Positions 55,558 to 64,000 of a DNA stretch of 64,000 bases are shown here, one piece after another; position 1 is the stretch's first letter; every line of letters starts with the position of its first letter. This DNA comes from Microbacterium sp. BR1. GTDB lineage: Bacteria; Actinomycetota; Actinomycetes; Actinomycetales; Microbacteriaceae. Where the stretch lies: positions 620,001 through 684,000 of the forward strand of contig NZ_NMUN01000004.1 in the NCBI RefSeq assembly GCF_002812725.1, read 5' to 3'. Below the pieces are notes generated by a model. The model searched no databases. It had not been told where the DNA came from and saw only the letters and a program-made list of their open reading frames with translations. Both the position numbers and the translations under genes were made by a program.

Positions 55558-56493
55558 TCAGCGCGGCGGCGGGACGCGCTGACAGCGCGGGCAGAAGTGG
55601 CTCGACCGGTTCATGAACGAGGCGCGGACGATAGGGCGACCGCACCGCTCACACGGCTGGCCCGCGCGACCGTATGCCCGCAGGCTGTGTGCGAAATAGC
55701 CGGCCTGTCCGTTGACATTGACGTACTGCGCGTCGAAGCTCGTGCCCCCCTCGGCGAGTGCCCGGTTCAACACGGTTCGCACCTCGGTGAGCAGCCGACC
55801 CGCGGCCCGCGTCGACAGCGTACGAGCGGATGTCTCGGGATGGATGCGCGCGGCCCAGAGCGCCTCGTCGGCGTAGATGTTGCCGATGCCGCTCGCGACG
55901 GTCTGATCGAGCAGCACCCGCTTGACGGCCGAGTCCTTGCGCGCCAGCGCGTGCACGAACGCCCGGTCGCGAAAGGCAGGGTCGAGGGGGTCCCGCGCGA
56001 TGTGCGAGACCTGGCTCGGCAGCAGCGGATCCGCGGCTCCCCACCCCGCGGCCTCGCCGTCCGCGGTGGGAACGAGCGGGTCGATCGCGAGTGACCCGAA
56101 CGTTCGCTGGTCTGCGAAGACGACGTCGAGCGGCCCGTGCTCGGGATGATCTATCGAGAGTCGGATGCGTTCGTGCCGCTCGATCGGCGCGCCATCGGCA
56201 CGAAGCAGCATCTGCCCGCTCATGCCGAGGTGGACCAGGATCGCCTCGGCGCCGTCGGTCGCGTCACCGTCGCCCTCGGGCATACCTCCCGCGAGCGGCA
56301 ACCACAAGAATTTGCCGCGCCGCGCGGCCCCGATGATCCGGCGTCCTGGGAGGCGCGTCTCGAAATCCAGAGGTCCGCCCGTATGCCGGGTCAGAGCGCG
56401 AGCATCACGTGCGTCGACGGCCACGATCCGGGCCCCGGTCACCGCCGGGAAGAGCCCCGCGCGAACGACCTCAACCTCGGGGAGCTCAGGCAC
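55558..56493 (-). CDS. mutM: Formamidopyrimidine-DNA glycosylase
   Basis: Excises oxidised purines such as 8-oxoguanine and nicks the DNA. The 311-residue protein begins PELPEVEVVRAGL with the catalytic N-terminal proline, has the conserved Lys region DQTVASGIGNIYADEALW and ends with a four-cysteine zinc finger (CERCGRPI, FCPRCQ). GTG 56493 overlaps the rnc stop by eight bases, and cleavage of the initiator Met would expose Pro2. The longer open frame upstream is an rnc shadow. Confidence 0.96.
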   Translation of the reverse strand: MPELPEVEVVRAGLFPAVTGARIVAVDARDARALTRHTGGPLDFETRLPGRRIIGAARRGKFLWLPLAGGMPEGDGDATDGAEAILVHLGMSGQMLLRADGAPIERHERIRLSIDHPEHGPLDVVFADQRTFGSLAIDPLVPTADGEAAGWGAADPLLPSQVSHIARDPLDPAFRDRAFVHALARKDSAVKRVLLDQTVASGIGNIYADEALWAARIHPETSARTLSTRAAGRLLTEVRTVLNRALAEGGTSFDAQYVNVNGQAGYFAHSLRAYGRAGQPCERCGRPIVRASFMNRSSHFCPRCQRVPPPR

Positions 56494-57208
56494 GTGCCGA
56501 AATGTCGTCGCTCCCGACATCTCGGGTCGTGATGTCCCGCCATGCCGCGAGAGCAGCGGCCATCTCGGCGGCCTTCTTGCTGGATCCGACGCCCTGGGCG
56601 GCCGTCGCACCCACGCGCACGGTGGCGGTGAAGATGCGGTTGTGATCCGGGCCCGCGGCCTGCACCGAATACGCCGGCGGGGATTCCTGACGGCGGGCGG
56701 CGAGCTCTTGCAGACTCGTCTTCGGGTCCATCGCCGCGCCGTAACGCTCGGGATCGTCGAGGAGTGGTTCCATCAGACGAAGCACGAGGTCGGTGGCGGC
56801 GTCCGCGCCGGCCGACAGGTACGTGGCGCCGATGATCGCCTCGGTCGTGTCGGCGAGGATCGAGTCCTTGTCGCGTCCGCCGGTCTGCTCTTCACCGCGG
56901 CCCAGCAGCACATGGCGTCCGAGATCGATGTAGCGCGCCGCCTCGGCAAGCGCGACCGTGGAAACGAGACTCGCCCGTCGCTTCGCGAGCGAACCCTCAT
57001 CGAGTTCCGGATGCCGGGTGAACAGCATGACCGTCACGGCCTGCCCGAGGATCGAATCCCCGAGAAACTCGAGACGTTCGTTGTGCGGCGTGCCACCGTT
57101 CTCGTACGCGTACGAGCGATGTGTGAGGGCAAGCGTCAGCAACCCAGGATCGATGACGACCCCGAGTCGCTGGACGAGAGCGCGTCTCCCCCCCGGAAGC
57201 ACTGCCAC
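56486..57208 (-). CDS. rnc: Ribonuclease III
   Basis: Cleaves double-stranded RNA in rRNA and mRNA maturation. The 240-residue protein has the signature ERLEFLGDSILG, the second acidic cluster (DTTEAIIGATYLSAG) and a C-terminal double-stranded RNA-binding domain (DPKTSLQELAARR). GTG start 16 bases after the rpmF stop, in coaD-DUF177-rpmF-rnc-mutM order. Confidence 0.96.
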   Translation of the reverse strand: MAVLPGGRRALVQRLGVVIDPGLLTLALTHRSYAYENGGTPHNERLEFLGDSILGQAVTVMLFTRHPELDEGSLAKRRASLVSTVALAEAARYIDLGRHVLLGRGEEQTGGRDKDSILADTTEAIIGATYLSAGADAATDLVLRLMEPLLDDPERYGAAMDPKTSLQELAARRQESPPAYSVQAAGPDHNRIFTATVRVGATAAQGVGSSKKAAEMAAALAAWRDITTRDVGSDDISARA

Positions 57209-57224
57209 GGCTACGGTGAGCCGA

Positions 57225-57434
57225 TCAGACGTCTGCGACCTTGCGGCCCTTGTACTCGAGGAAGAGTTCGGTTCCCTGCGAGTCGGTGACGACCTTGGCC
57301 TGGTGGGGGCGGCTGTAGACGACCTTGCCGTTTTCGACCGTCTTGACGAGCGCGATCGGCTCGGCCTTCCACTGCGCGCGGCGCGAACGGGTGTTGGAGC
57401 GCGAAACCTTGCGCTTCGGGGGGTTACCTGCCAT
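57225..57434 (-). CDS. rpmF: Ribosomal protein L32, cysteine-free form
   Basis: 50S subunit protein of 69 residues with PPKRKVSRSNTRSRRAQWKA. The zinc-binding cysteines of the C+ form are absent, so it is the zinc-independent form common in actinobacteria. ATG start, 24 bases after the DUF177 gene. Confidence 0.95.
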   Translation of the reverse strand: MAGNPPKRKVSRSNTRSRRAQWKAEPIALVKTVENGKVVYSRPHQAKVVTDSQGTELFLEYKGRKVADV

Positions 57435-57458
57435 GGCTCTATCTCTTTCGTTCGAGTC

Positions 57459-58016
57459 TTAGGGGTTCTGATCTGGCTCGCGGGCGCTCGCCGAGGCGTC
57501 GTCCTGGCCCAGGTGACTGAGCGCCGACCATCGAGGATCGAGGTTGGAGCTCAGTGAAGTACTGTCCGAATCGGCCAGTCGCTCGCCCGTTACCGGGTCC
57601 AACCCGGGGCAATCCGGCTGGCATACCGGTTGAAACGGAAGCGACAGAATGACCGCATCCCTGACCAGAGTTTCAAGATCCACGTGATCGTCTTGAACCT
57701 CGAAGTCAGATGTCTCGTCTCCAGGGTACGCGAAAAGCTCCTGGAATTCGACTTGGAGGGGTGCGGCGATGTCGATCAGGCAGCGTCCGCAGATACCGAC
57801 GTACTCCGCGTTCGCCTCGCCGCTGGCCAGAATGCCCTCGTGCACGGACTCCAGACGCACGTCCACCTCGACGGTGCCGCCCTGCTCCAGGTAGACGAGT
57901 CCTTCGCCCCACCGCTCCGCGAGTGTCACATCGAACTCGTGCTCGCGCATCTCGCCGGGGCGGAGCTCGATGTCTCGAACATTGATGGCGAATGGTCCTG
58001 GCCGACGGTTTCTCAC
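57459..58016 (-). CDS. DUF177/YceD family protein
   Basis: A 185-residue protein linked with rpmF throughout bacteria and implicated in 23S rRNA accumulation. It shows FAINVRDIELRPGEMREHEF, a CGRC motif (GICGRCLID) and a late CQPDCPGLDPVTGE that may form a metal site. I chose GTG 58016, eight bases after TAGCAT (complement of 58025-58030); codons further upstream give only Arg/Pro-rich sequence unlike the family. Confidence 0.88.
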   Translation of the reverse strand: MRNRRPGPFAINVRDIELRPGEMREHEFDVTLAERWGEGLVYLEQGGTVEVDVRLESVHEGILASGEANAEYVGICGRCLIDIAAPLQVEFQELFAYPGDETSDFEVQDDHVDLETLVRDAVILSLPFQPVCQPDCPGLDPVTGERLADSDSTSLSSNLDPRWSALSHLGQDDASASAREPDQNP

Positions 58017-58098
58017 GGGGGACCATGCTACCCGCGCCACGGCGCGCCGGGGCGAGGCCCACCGCGCAGCTCGCGGACGTACCGAAAATCGGGCCCGA

Positions 58099-58596
58099 TC
58101 AGGTCGTGCTGGAACCGGTGGTGAGAAAACGCGCGACCGGCGCGGGGACATAGGGGGAGACATCCCCGCCGAGGCCCGCGACCTGGCGTACGAGCGAACT
58201 CGAGACGAGAGCGTGCGACGGATCGGGCAGCAGGAAGACGGTCTCGACGTGTGCCAGGTGCCGGTTCACGATTGCCATGGGCGTTTCGTACACGACGTCG
58301 ATCTGCGAGCGGATGCCCTTGACGAGCACGCCCGCCCCCACATCGGTCGCGTAGTCGACCAGAAGGCCCATGCTCCACGACGCCACGACGATATCGCCCT
58401 CGATCTCGCTCTCGGCGATCGACTGCTCGAGCAGCTCCAGGCGATGCGCGATCGGCAGCATCGCCTCTTTGTCGGGGTTGTGCACGACGAGCACGTGCAC
58501 GGAGTCGTAGAGCGATGCCGCGCGACGGATGACGTCGAGGTGGCCGAGGGTCGGCGGGTCGAACGACCCCGGTACGACCGCGATCCTGTTGTTCAC
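58099..58596 (-). CDS. coaD: Pantetheine-phosphate adenylyltransferase
   Basis: Fourth step of coenzyme A synthesis. The 165-residue protein has the TxGH nucleotidyl-transferase motif in [38 protein letters not shown] and [16 protein letters not shown]. The GTG lies six bases after TAGGCT (complement of 58603-58608), a leaderless arrangement. Confidence 0.96.
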   Translation of the reverse strand: MNNRIAVVPGSFDPPTLGHLDVIRRAASLYDSVHVLVVHNPDKEAMLPIAHRLELLEQSIAESEIEGDIVVASWSMGLLVDYATDVGAGVLVKGIRSQIDVVYETPMAIVNRHLAHVETVFLLPDPSHALVSSSLVRQVAGLGGDVSPYVPAPVARFLTTGSSTT

Positions 58597-58671
58597 CCAG
58601 CCAGCCTATCCGGGCGCGCCGTCCTACCGAGCCAACCGGTGTCCGGACACGCTTCGCGGCGGGCTCCCCGG

Positions 58672-60843
58672 TCAGTTGCGCGCCATCGCGGCGCGATCCT
58701 CGACGTCGAGACGGCGATCGATCGCGCGGGCGAGCCCGCTGTGCGCGCTCAGGTCGGGATCATCGGCCAGGATCGACTCGGCCTCGGCGCGCGCCTCGGC
58801 GATGAGCGGAGCATCCGTCACCACGCGCAGCAGTCGCAGAGACGAGCGCGCGCCCGACTGGATGTCGCCGAGCACGTCGCCCTCGCCGCGCAGCTCCAGG
58901 TCGACCTCGGCCAGCTCGAATCCGTCGAGCGTTCGCGCCACGGCCTCGACGCGCGCACGGGCGGGTGTTCCCTGTTGCGCCTCGGTCAAGAGCAGGCAGA
59001 GCCCCGGTACCTCGCCGCGGCCGACGCGACCTCGCAACTGGTGCAGCTGAGACACACCGAACCGGTCGGCTTCGAGGATGACCATGGTCGAGGCATTGGG
59101 CACGTCGACGCCGACCTCGATCACCGTGGTGGCGACGAGCACGTCGATCTGCCCCTCGGCGAACGCCCGCATCGTCGCGTCCTTCTCGTCGCCGGGCATG
59201 CGTCCGTGCAGGATCGCGACGCGAAGGCCGGCGAAATCGGGCCGGGCGGCGAGCAGTCGCTCCACCTGGACCACGCCCCAACGCTGGCGCGCCGCCTCGC
59301 CTTCGACGGGCGGAGCCTCGACCGTGTCGTCGGTTGCGGCCTTGCCGGTGGCCTCGACATCGATCGCGGGGCAGACGACGAAAACCTGGTGGCCCTTCGC
59401 GACCTCTTCCGCTCCGCGCTGCCAGACCCGCTCGAACCAGGCCGGGCGCTCCCCGACGGGCGCCACGAACGTCTCGATACCGGCGCGTCCGACGGGCATC
59501 GTGCGGATCGTGGAGACATCGAGGTCGCCGAAGACCGTCATCGCGACCGTGCGCGGGATCGGTGTCGCCGTCAGAACCAGGGCATGCGGACTGGACCCCT
59601 TCGCGCGCAGGGTCTCGCGCTGTTCCACGCCGAAGCGGTGCTGCTCATCGACGACGACCAGGCCGAGATCGGCGAAGGTCGTCGTGTCGCTCAGCAAGGC
59701 GTGCGTGCCGATCACGATGAGCGCCTGCCCCGACGCGACACGAAGGGCGGCACGGCGACGATCGGCGGCGCCCTGCTGTCCGGTGAGCAGCGTGGGCATC
59801 AGCTCGGGCGCGAGATCGGGCCCGAGCATCCGGGCGATCGACCGCAGGTGCTGACCGGCGAGCACCTCGGTCGGCGCGATGAGGGCGGATTGTCCGCCCG
59901 ACTCCGCCACCTGCAGCATCGCGCGCAGGGCGACGAGCGTCTTGCCCGACCCCACCTCTCCCTGCACGAGCCGGTTCATGGGCCACTCGCCCACCAGATC
60001 CGCGGCGATCCGGTCGCCGACCTCGTGCTGGTCCGGCGTGCGCGCGAACGGCAGCGTCGCGTCGAAGCGCTCGAGGTACCCGGCGCTCTGCGCGGGGCGC
60101 GGACGCGCCGACAGAGCCCGCACGGCGGCGCGCTGCTGCAGCAGTGCGGTCTGCAGCACGAGAGCCTCGTGCATCCGCAGCGTCTCGTGGGCGATGTGGA
60201 CGTCCGCGTCCGATGCGGGCCGATGGATCTTCTCGAGCGCATCCCGCGCCGGCACCAGGCCCTTACGCAGCCGCAACGCGTCGGGGACCGGATCCTCGAC
60301 GGCGCCCAGCACATCGAGGACCGTGGCGACGATCTTGCCGAGCTTCCAGCTGGGAATCGTCGACGTGGCGGGATAGATCGGTATCGGCAGGTTGGCATAC
60401 TCCTGAGCGCTTCGGCGGGCGGCCTCTTCGTCGTCGAAGAGCTCGTAGTCGGGATGCGCCAGTTGCTTCGTGTGGCGGTATTCGCCGACCTTGCCCGCGA
60501 AAATACCGCGTCGACCGACCCGGAGCTCCTTGAGGCGGCCGGACTGGTTGAAGAAGGTCAGGGTCAGATGTCCGCGACCGTCGCTGATCACGACCTCGAG
60601 GATCGAACCGCGCCGCGCCTGCATGCGACGCTCACCGGCGCTGACCACCTCGGCGACGATCGTGACCGACTCCCCCACCGGCAGATCGCGGATGGGTGTG
60701 AGTTCACCACGATGGGCGTAACGCCGCGGGTAGTGCGCCAGCAGGTCACCGACCGTGCGCATGCCGAACGCGCGCTCGAGGGCCGTGGCGGTCTTCCCCC
60801 CCACGACGCCCTCGAGGCGGGTTTCGAGATGCACCGACGACAT
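58672..60843 (-). CDS. recG: ATP-dependent DNA helicase RecG
   Basis: Remodels stalled forks and branched DNA. The 723-residue protein has the N-terminal wedge/OB domain, Walker A GEVGSGKTLVALRA, the DEQH box VVVDEQHRFGVEQR and helicase C motifs (VLVATTVIEVGVDVPNAS, QLRGRVGRGEVPG). The ATG lies six bases after TAGAGT (complement of 60850-60855), a leaderless arrangement. It is divergent from rsmD. Confidence 0.96.
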   Translation of the reverse strand: MSSVHLETRLEGVVGGKTATALERAFGMRTVGDLLAHYPRRYAHRGELTPIRDLPVGESVTIVAEVVSAGERRMQARRGSILEVVISDGRGHLTLTFFNQSGRLKELRVGRRGIFAGKVGEYRHTKQLAHPDYELFDDEEAARRSAQEYANLPIPIYPATSTIPSWKLGKIVATVLDVLGAVEDPVPDALRLRKGLVPARDALEKIHRPASDADVHIAHETLRMHEALVLQTALLQQRAAVRALSARPRPAQSAGYLERFDATLPFARTPDQHEVGDRIAADLVGEWPMNRLVQGEVGSGKTLVALRAMLQVAESGGQSALIAPTEVLAGQHLRSIARMLGPDLAPELMPTLLTGQQGAADRRRAALRVASGQALIVIGTHALLSDTTTFADLGLVVVDEQHRFGVEQRETLRAKGSSPHALVLTATPIPRTVAMTVFGDLDVSTIRTMPVGRAGIETFVAPVGERPAWFERVWQRGAEEVAKGHQVFVVCPAIDVEATGKAATDDTVEAPPVEGEAARQRWGVVQVERLLAARPDFAGLRVAILHGRMPGDEKDATMRAFAEGQIDVLVATTVIEVGVDVPNASTMVILEADRFGVSQLHQLRGRVGRGEVPGLCLLLTEAQQGTPARARVEAVARTLDGFELAEVDLELRGEGDVLGDIQSGARSSLRLLRVVTDAPLIAEARAEAESILADDPDLSAHSGLARAIDRRLDVEDRAAMARN

Positions 60844-60948
60844 GCCACGACTCTAGTTCGCGGCTACGACGTCGCCGTTCCGGTCGGGTTCTCGGACGCG
60901 GACGGGCGTGCAGACCCGCCGACGTGTACCCGCGGGCCTCGCGGTTTG

Positions 60949-60954
60949 TAGGGT
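60949..60954 (+). promoter_or_regulatory. Leaderless -10 box of rsmD
   Basis: TAGGGT lies six bases before ATG 60961. The intervening GAGGGG is too close to the ATG to work as a ribosome binding site. Confidence 0.5.
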
Positions 60955-60960
60955 GAGGGG

Positions 60961-61515
60961 ATGACCCGGATCATCGCCGGCGGAGCCCGCGGCATCCGGC
61001 TCGCCGTTCCCGCACGCGGAACACGCCCCACGAGTGACCGCGTGCGCGAGTCGCTGTTCGCCGGACTCGAGTCGGCCGGCGCGCTGGACGGCGCGCGCGT
61101 CCTGGACCTGTACGCGGGGTCGGGCGCGCTCGGGCTCGAGGCGCTGTCGAGGGGCGCTGCCTCCGTCGACCTCGTCGAACTGTCCCGCCCGGCCGCGGCG
61201 ATCGCCCGCGACAACATCGGCCGCGTCGAGCGATCCCTGGGCGGTTCAGGGCTCGGACGGGTTCACGCCGTCTCTGCCGACGCGTTCCTGCGCGGCTCGG
61301 TCGCGACCTTCGATCTGGTGTTCCTCGATCCCCCCTACGAACTCGGCGAGGCGGACCTGGCCGCGACCCTCGCGCTGCTCGCGCCGCGCAGAGCGGACGA
61401 CGGCCTGGTCGTCGTCGAACGCTCGCGACACTCGCCGCAGCCGAGCTGGCCCGCGGGGATCGAACTCGCGCGCGAGCGGGCATACGGCGACACGGTCATC
61501 TGGCAGGCGCACTGA
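60961..61515 (+). CDS. rsmD: 16S rRNA (guanine966-N2)-methyltransferase
   Basis: Methylates G966 of 16S rRNA. The 184-residue Rossmann methyltransferase has PTSDRVRESLFAGLE, the SAM-binding VLDLYAGSGALGLEALSRG and the catalytic loop LVFLDPPYELGE. It is the only plus-strand gene between recG and thiL; its 3' end is 25 bases from the convergent thiL stop. Confidence 0.95.
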   Translation: MTRIIAGGARGIRLAVPARGTRPTSDRVRESLFAGLESAGALDGARVLDLYAGSGALGLEALSRGAASVDLVELSRPAAAIARDNIGRVERSLGGSGLGRVHAVSADAFLRGSVATFDLVFLDPPYELGEADLAATLALLAPRRADDGLVVVERSRHSPQPSWPAGIELARERAYGDTVIWQAH

Positions 61516-61540
61516 CACTGGCGGGCGTTCGCGACCGGCC

Positions 61541-62530
61541 TCAGCCTCGCCCCGCGTCCCAGTCGCGATACGGGTCCCACCCGTGCGGCTCGCGCGGCTC
61601 GCCGTCGAGAAGCAACGGATTCGCCCCCGCCGCGGTGACTTCACCGATCGCCCGGAAGCCCTCGGGCAGATCCGCGTCGCGCGGGAAGGTCGCGAGCAGG
61701 GCGTGGTCCTCGCCGCCGTCGATCGCCCAGCGGGCGACCCCGCCGACCGATGCGGAGCGGATCGCGAGCGTCACACCGGATGCCTGGGCCAGGCGCGTCG
61801 CATCGAGCGCGAGGCCGTCCGAAACGTCCATCATCGCCGTGGCCCCCGCGTCCGCCGCGGCGATGCCCAGCGCGATCGGCGGCGACGGGCGCAACTGAGC
61901 GTCGAGCGCCTCGAGGTCTGCGGCGTCCAAGCTCGCCCGGTCGACGGCGACCGGGCCCGAGGCATCCGTGAATCTCGAGAACAGCAGGTCGATCCCGCGC
62001 GCGGCGAGACCCGCCGCGCCGGCCAGCGCCACGATGTCGCCCGGTCGCGCGCCCGAGCGAAGCACCGGCGCACGACCCTCCAGTGATCCGAGGGCCGTCA
62101 CGGCGATCGTGAGCGTCGACGAGATCGTCAGGTCACCACCGATGACCGCGCATCCCGGCGCGAGCGCGTCGCAGCACGCCGCGAGGCCGTCGGCGAAGTC
62201 GCGAACGAAGGACAGCCGAGTATCCGCCGGCATCGCGAGGGCGACCAGAAGGCCCGTCGGTCGCGCCCCCATGGCGGCGACGTCGGCGAGATTGACCGCG
62301 GCGGCCTTCCAGCCGAGGTCCGTGCCGGACGACCAGGCCAGGCGGAAGTCCGGACCGTGCACGAGGGTGTCGGTCGTGGCCACCACACGACCGTCGGGAG
62401 CGCGCAGCACGGCCGCGTCATCGCCCGGCCCGACCTCCGAACCCTCGGCCGTGCCGATGCGGTCGAGGATCACGCGGAGGATGGCGGCCTCGGCGAGGTC
62501 GCCCACGCGCGGATCGCCGGGGTCGGTCAT
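61541..62530 (-). CDS. thiL: Thiamine-monophosphate kinase
   Basis: Last step of thiamine diphosphate synthesis. The 329-residue protein has GPGDDAAVLRAPDGRVV, WKAAAVNLADVAAMGARP (Mg and ATP site) and MMDVSDGLALDATRL, in family order. The ATG lies six bases after TAGCGT (complement of 62537-62542), a leaderless arrangement. It is divergent from the DUF3515 gene. Confidence 0.95.
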   Translation of the reverse strand: MTDPGDPRVGDLAEAAILRVILDRIGTAEGSEVGPGDDAAVLRAPDGRVVATTDTLVHGPDFRLAWSSGTDLGWKAAAVNLADVAAMGARPTGLLVALAMPADTRLSFVRDFADGLAACCDALAPGCAVIGGDLTISSTLTIAVTALGSLEGRAPVLRSGARPGDIVALAGAAGLAARGIDLLFSRFTDASGPVAVDRASLDAADLEALDAQLRPSPPIALGIAAADAGATAMMDVSDGLALDATRLAQASGVTLAIRSASVGGVARWAIDGGEDHALLATFPRDADLPEGFRAIGEVTAAGANPLLLDGEPREPHGWDPYRDWDAGRG

Positions 62531-62617
62531 ACGTCCACGCTATCCCGTTCCGTATTCAGTCCCGCCGCGGGCGCGACCCGAACCCGCTCCGGAGAACACG
62601 CGCGGATCGTCGGGGGC

Positions 62618-62644
62618 GGGTCGTCCGGGGGGGGGGTCGTCCGG
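62618..62644. repeat. Direct repeat around a run of ten G
   Basis: GGGTCGTCCGG occurs at 62618-62628 and 62634-62644, with an unbroken G10 at 62627-62636 between the two TCGTCCGG cores. It lies in the 179-base gap between thiL and the DUF3515 gene, about 60 bases before the latter's -10 box. Such a run may vary in length by slippage or be a sequencing artefact. Confidence 0.6.
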
Positions 62645-62697
62645 AGAGACCGAATTGCGAACGCTCCGCGCCGCATCTCGGCCGCGGACGGCCTCGG

Positions 62698-62703
62698 TAG
62701 GCT
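62698..62703 (+). promoter_or_regulatory. Leaderless -10 box of the DUF3515 gene
   Basis: TAGGCT lies six bases before ATG 62710; GGAGGG fills the gap but is directly adjacent to the ATG. Confidence 0.5.
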
Positions 62704-62709
62704 GGAGGG

Positions 62710-63186
62710 ATGTCCGTCCGACGTCTGTTCGCCGCAGCGGCCACCGCCATCATGGCCGCGGGCGTTCTGAGCGGCTGCACCGCGCCCGTGGCCATGGAAC
62801 CCGGCCCGGACGCGAACGACCCGCTGTGCGCCGAGGTGTCCGTGCGGCTGCCGGACACGCTCGACGGCAAGGAACGGCGGCAGACGGATGCACAGGCGAC
62901 AGGCGCGTGGGGCGATCCGGCGGCCGTGCTCCTCACCTGCGGCGTCGAGCCGCCGGGACCCACGACGATCCCGTGCACGTCCGTCGGCGGTGTCGACTGG
63001 ATCATCGAGGACGAGGGCGACTTCCGATTCCGTGTCACGACGTTCGGGCGTTCCCCCGCGGTTCAGCTCTACCTCGACACGAACGTGGACACGGGCGTGT
63101 CGAGCGCCGCGGTGCTCGAGGCCCTCGCCGCGCCGGTCGGGCGACTTCCGATCGACGGCGCCTGCACGGACATCCCGGCGCCGTAG
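62710..63186 (+). CDS. DUF3515 family lipoprotein
   Basis: A 158-residue predicted lipoprotein: basic start, hydrophobic segment and lipobox LSGC (Cys23). The mature part has CAEVSVRLPDTLDG, TCGVEPPGPTTIPCTSVGGV and WIIEDEGDFRFRVTTFGR, typical of DUF3515. The family is a common neighbour of ddl and thiL in actinobacteria, and an envelope role is inferred from that. Conserved cysteines may form a disulfide. Function unknown. Confidence 0.85.
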   Translation: MSVRRLFAAAATAIMAAGVLSGCTAPVAMEPGPDANDPLCAEVSVRLPDTLDGKERRQTDAQATGAWGDPAAVLLTCGVEPPGPTTIPCTSVGGVDWIIEDEGDFRFRVTTFGRSPAVQLYLDTNVDTGVSSAAVLEALAAPVGRLPIDGACTDIPAP

Positions 63187-63216
63187 CGAGGGCCGTGCCC
63201 GGGTACCGTCCGCGCG

Positions 63217-64000
63217 TCAGGCGCGCTCGAGAGCCGTATCGACCAGTTCGGTGATGAGTTCGGCGTAGGTCATGCCCGACGCGATCCAGCACTTCGGGAA
63301 CATCGAGATGGGCGTGAACCCGGGCATGGTGTTGAGCTCGTTCACGACCAGCCCGTCGGCCCTCAGGAAGAAATCCACGCGCGCGAGCCCGCGGCCGTCC
63401 ACGGCCTCGAAGGCTCGAGCACCCAGCGCCTGGATCGCCTCGATATCGGATGCCTCGAGCTCGGCCGGGCAGCGCACGTCGACACCGTCGCCGCCGAGGT
63501 ACTTGCCCTCGAAGTCGTAGAACTCACGGGTCGTCAGCACGACCTCGCCCGGCAGCGACGCCCGGGCGGACGCGCCTCCGCGCCCCTCCAGCACGGCGAC
63601 CTCGATCTCGCGCCCGACCAGGGCCGACTCGATCAGCACCTTGTCGTCTTCGGCGAAGGCGAGCGCGAGCGCGGCGTCGAGTTCGCCGAGGTGATGCACC
63701 TTCGAGACGCCGACGCTCGATCCGGCACGAGCAGGCTTGACGAACAGGATGTCGCCGAGCGCCGCGGCATCCGTTCGCACGCCCTCGGGATCGACATCCC
63801 AGCGCGCGCGACGCACCGTGACCCACGGGGCCACGGGCACACCCTCGGCCTGCAGCGCGATCTTCATGAAGTGCTTGTCCATGCACAGTGCGGAATCGAG
63901 CACCCCACCGCCCGCGTACGGCAGCTGCAGGGTATCGAGGAAGCCCTGAATGGTGCCGTCCTCGCCGTGCAGACCGTGCAGGATCGGCAGGACGACGTCG
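63217..64000 (-). CDS. ddl: D-alanine-D-alanine ligase (5' end beyond the window)
   Basis: ATP-grasp enzyme that makes the D-Ala-D-Ala dipeptide of peptidoglycan. The frame is open to the window edge, so the N-terminus is missing. At the edge it reads VLPILHGLHGEDGTIQG, followed by LPYAGGGVLDSALCMDKHF, KPARAGSSVGVSKVHH and the C-terminal RVDFFLRADGLVVNELNTMPGFT with the metal-binding Glu and Asn. The GTG at 63903 is internal, not a start. It is convergent with the DUF3515 gene. Confidence 0.94.
   Translation of the reverse strand, partial: DVVLPILHGLHGEDGTIQGFLDTLQLPYAGGGVLDSALCMDKHFMKIALQAEGVPVAPWVTVRRARWDVDPEGVRTDAAALGDILFVKPARAGSSVGVSKVHHLGELDAALALAFAEDDKVLIESALVGREIEVAVLEGRGGASARASLPGEVVLTTREFYDFEGKYLGGDGVDVRCPAELEASDIEAIQALGARAFEAVDGRGLARVDFFLRADGLVVNELNTMPGFTPISMFPKCWIASGMTYAELITELVDTALERA

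Overview
The window comes from a high-G+C actinobacterium, most likely a Microbacteriaceae member close to Microbacterium. The evidence is the dense GC-rich coding, a GlgE-type glucan pathway, a DUF2469-YraN-ComM-DprA-XerC cluster, a cysteine-free L32, a zinc-finger LigA with an actinobacterial insertion, and many genes whose start codon lies six or seven bases after a TAnnnT -10 box (leaderless transcripts). No rRNA, tRNA, insertion sequence, prophage or CRISPR array was found. Almost all of it is core chromosome.

Layout. 0.1-0.75 kb: a ferritin-like DUF2202 lipoprotein behind a CsoR-type operator. 0.75-4.1 kb: gatCAB (tRNA amidotransferase), divergent from an acyl-CoA synthetase (4.3-6.0). 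6.0-11.0: ligA, mnmA and a cysteine desulfurase (the sulfur donor and thiolase of tRNA 2-thiouridylation). 11.2-17.6: glgX-glgE-glgB, which trim, extend and branch alpha-glucan. 17.6-20.5: a thioredoxin-TPR protein and an unusual membrane/lipoprotein-like protein. 20.7-24.3: an AI-2E family permease, a hydrolase, a small zinc-ribbon protein, an SLT-domain protein and a protein with four DivIVA-like repeats. 24.2-28.7: rpsB-tsf-pyrH-frr-cdsA. 29.0-29.5: an M23-like protein. 29.7-36.3: rplS-lepB-rnhB-DUF2469-yraN-comM-dprA-xerC. 36.5-40.3: a membrane protein, map, pyk and a GAP-family protein. 40.4-42.4: rpsP-khpA-rimM-trmD. 42.6-44.3: a carboxylate-amine ligase with a methyltransferase-like membrane protein. 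44.3-45.8: ffh. 46.0-49.0: tetR, lipB-lipA and a DUF2004 protein. 49.0-53.4: smc-ftsY. 53.6-55.4: a plus-strand cassette (42-residue small ORF, 94-residue protein, tandem GNAT). 55.6-64.0: mutM, rnc, rpmF, DUF177, coaD, recG, rsmD, thiL, a DUF3515 lipoprotein and ddl (cut by the window edge).

Most genes serve translation, protein targeting, DNA repair and chromosome maintenance, or envelope and cofactor synthesis. The minus-strand backbone rnc-mutM-smc-ftsY-ffh-rpsP is interrupted by plus-strand islands. The GNAT cassette between mutM and smc is the most accessory-looking of them and the best candidate for something undescribed. Other points of interest are three families of intergenic inverted repeats, an apparent excess of the word GGATGC/GCATCC, and the copper-type operator in front of the DUF2202 gene.
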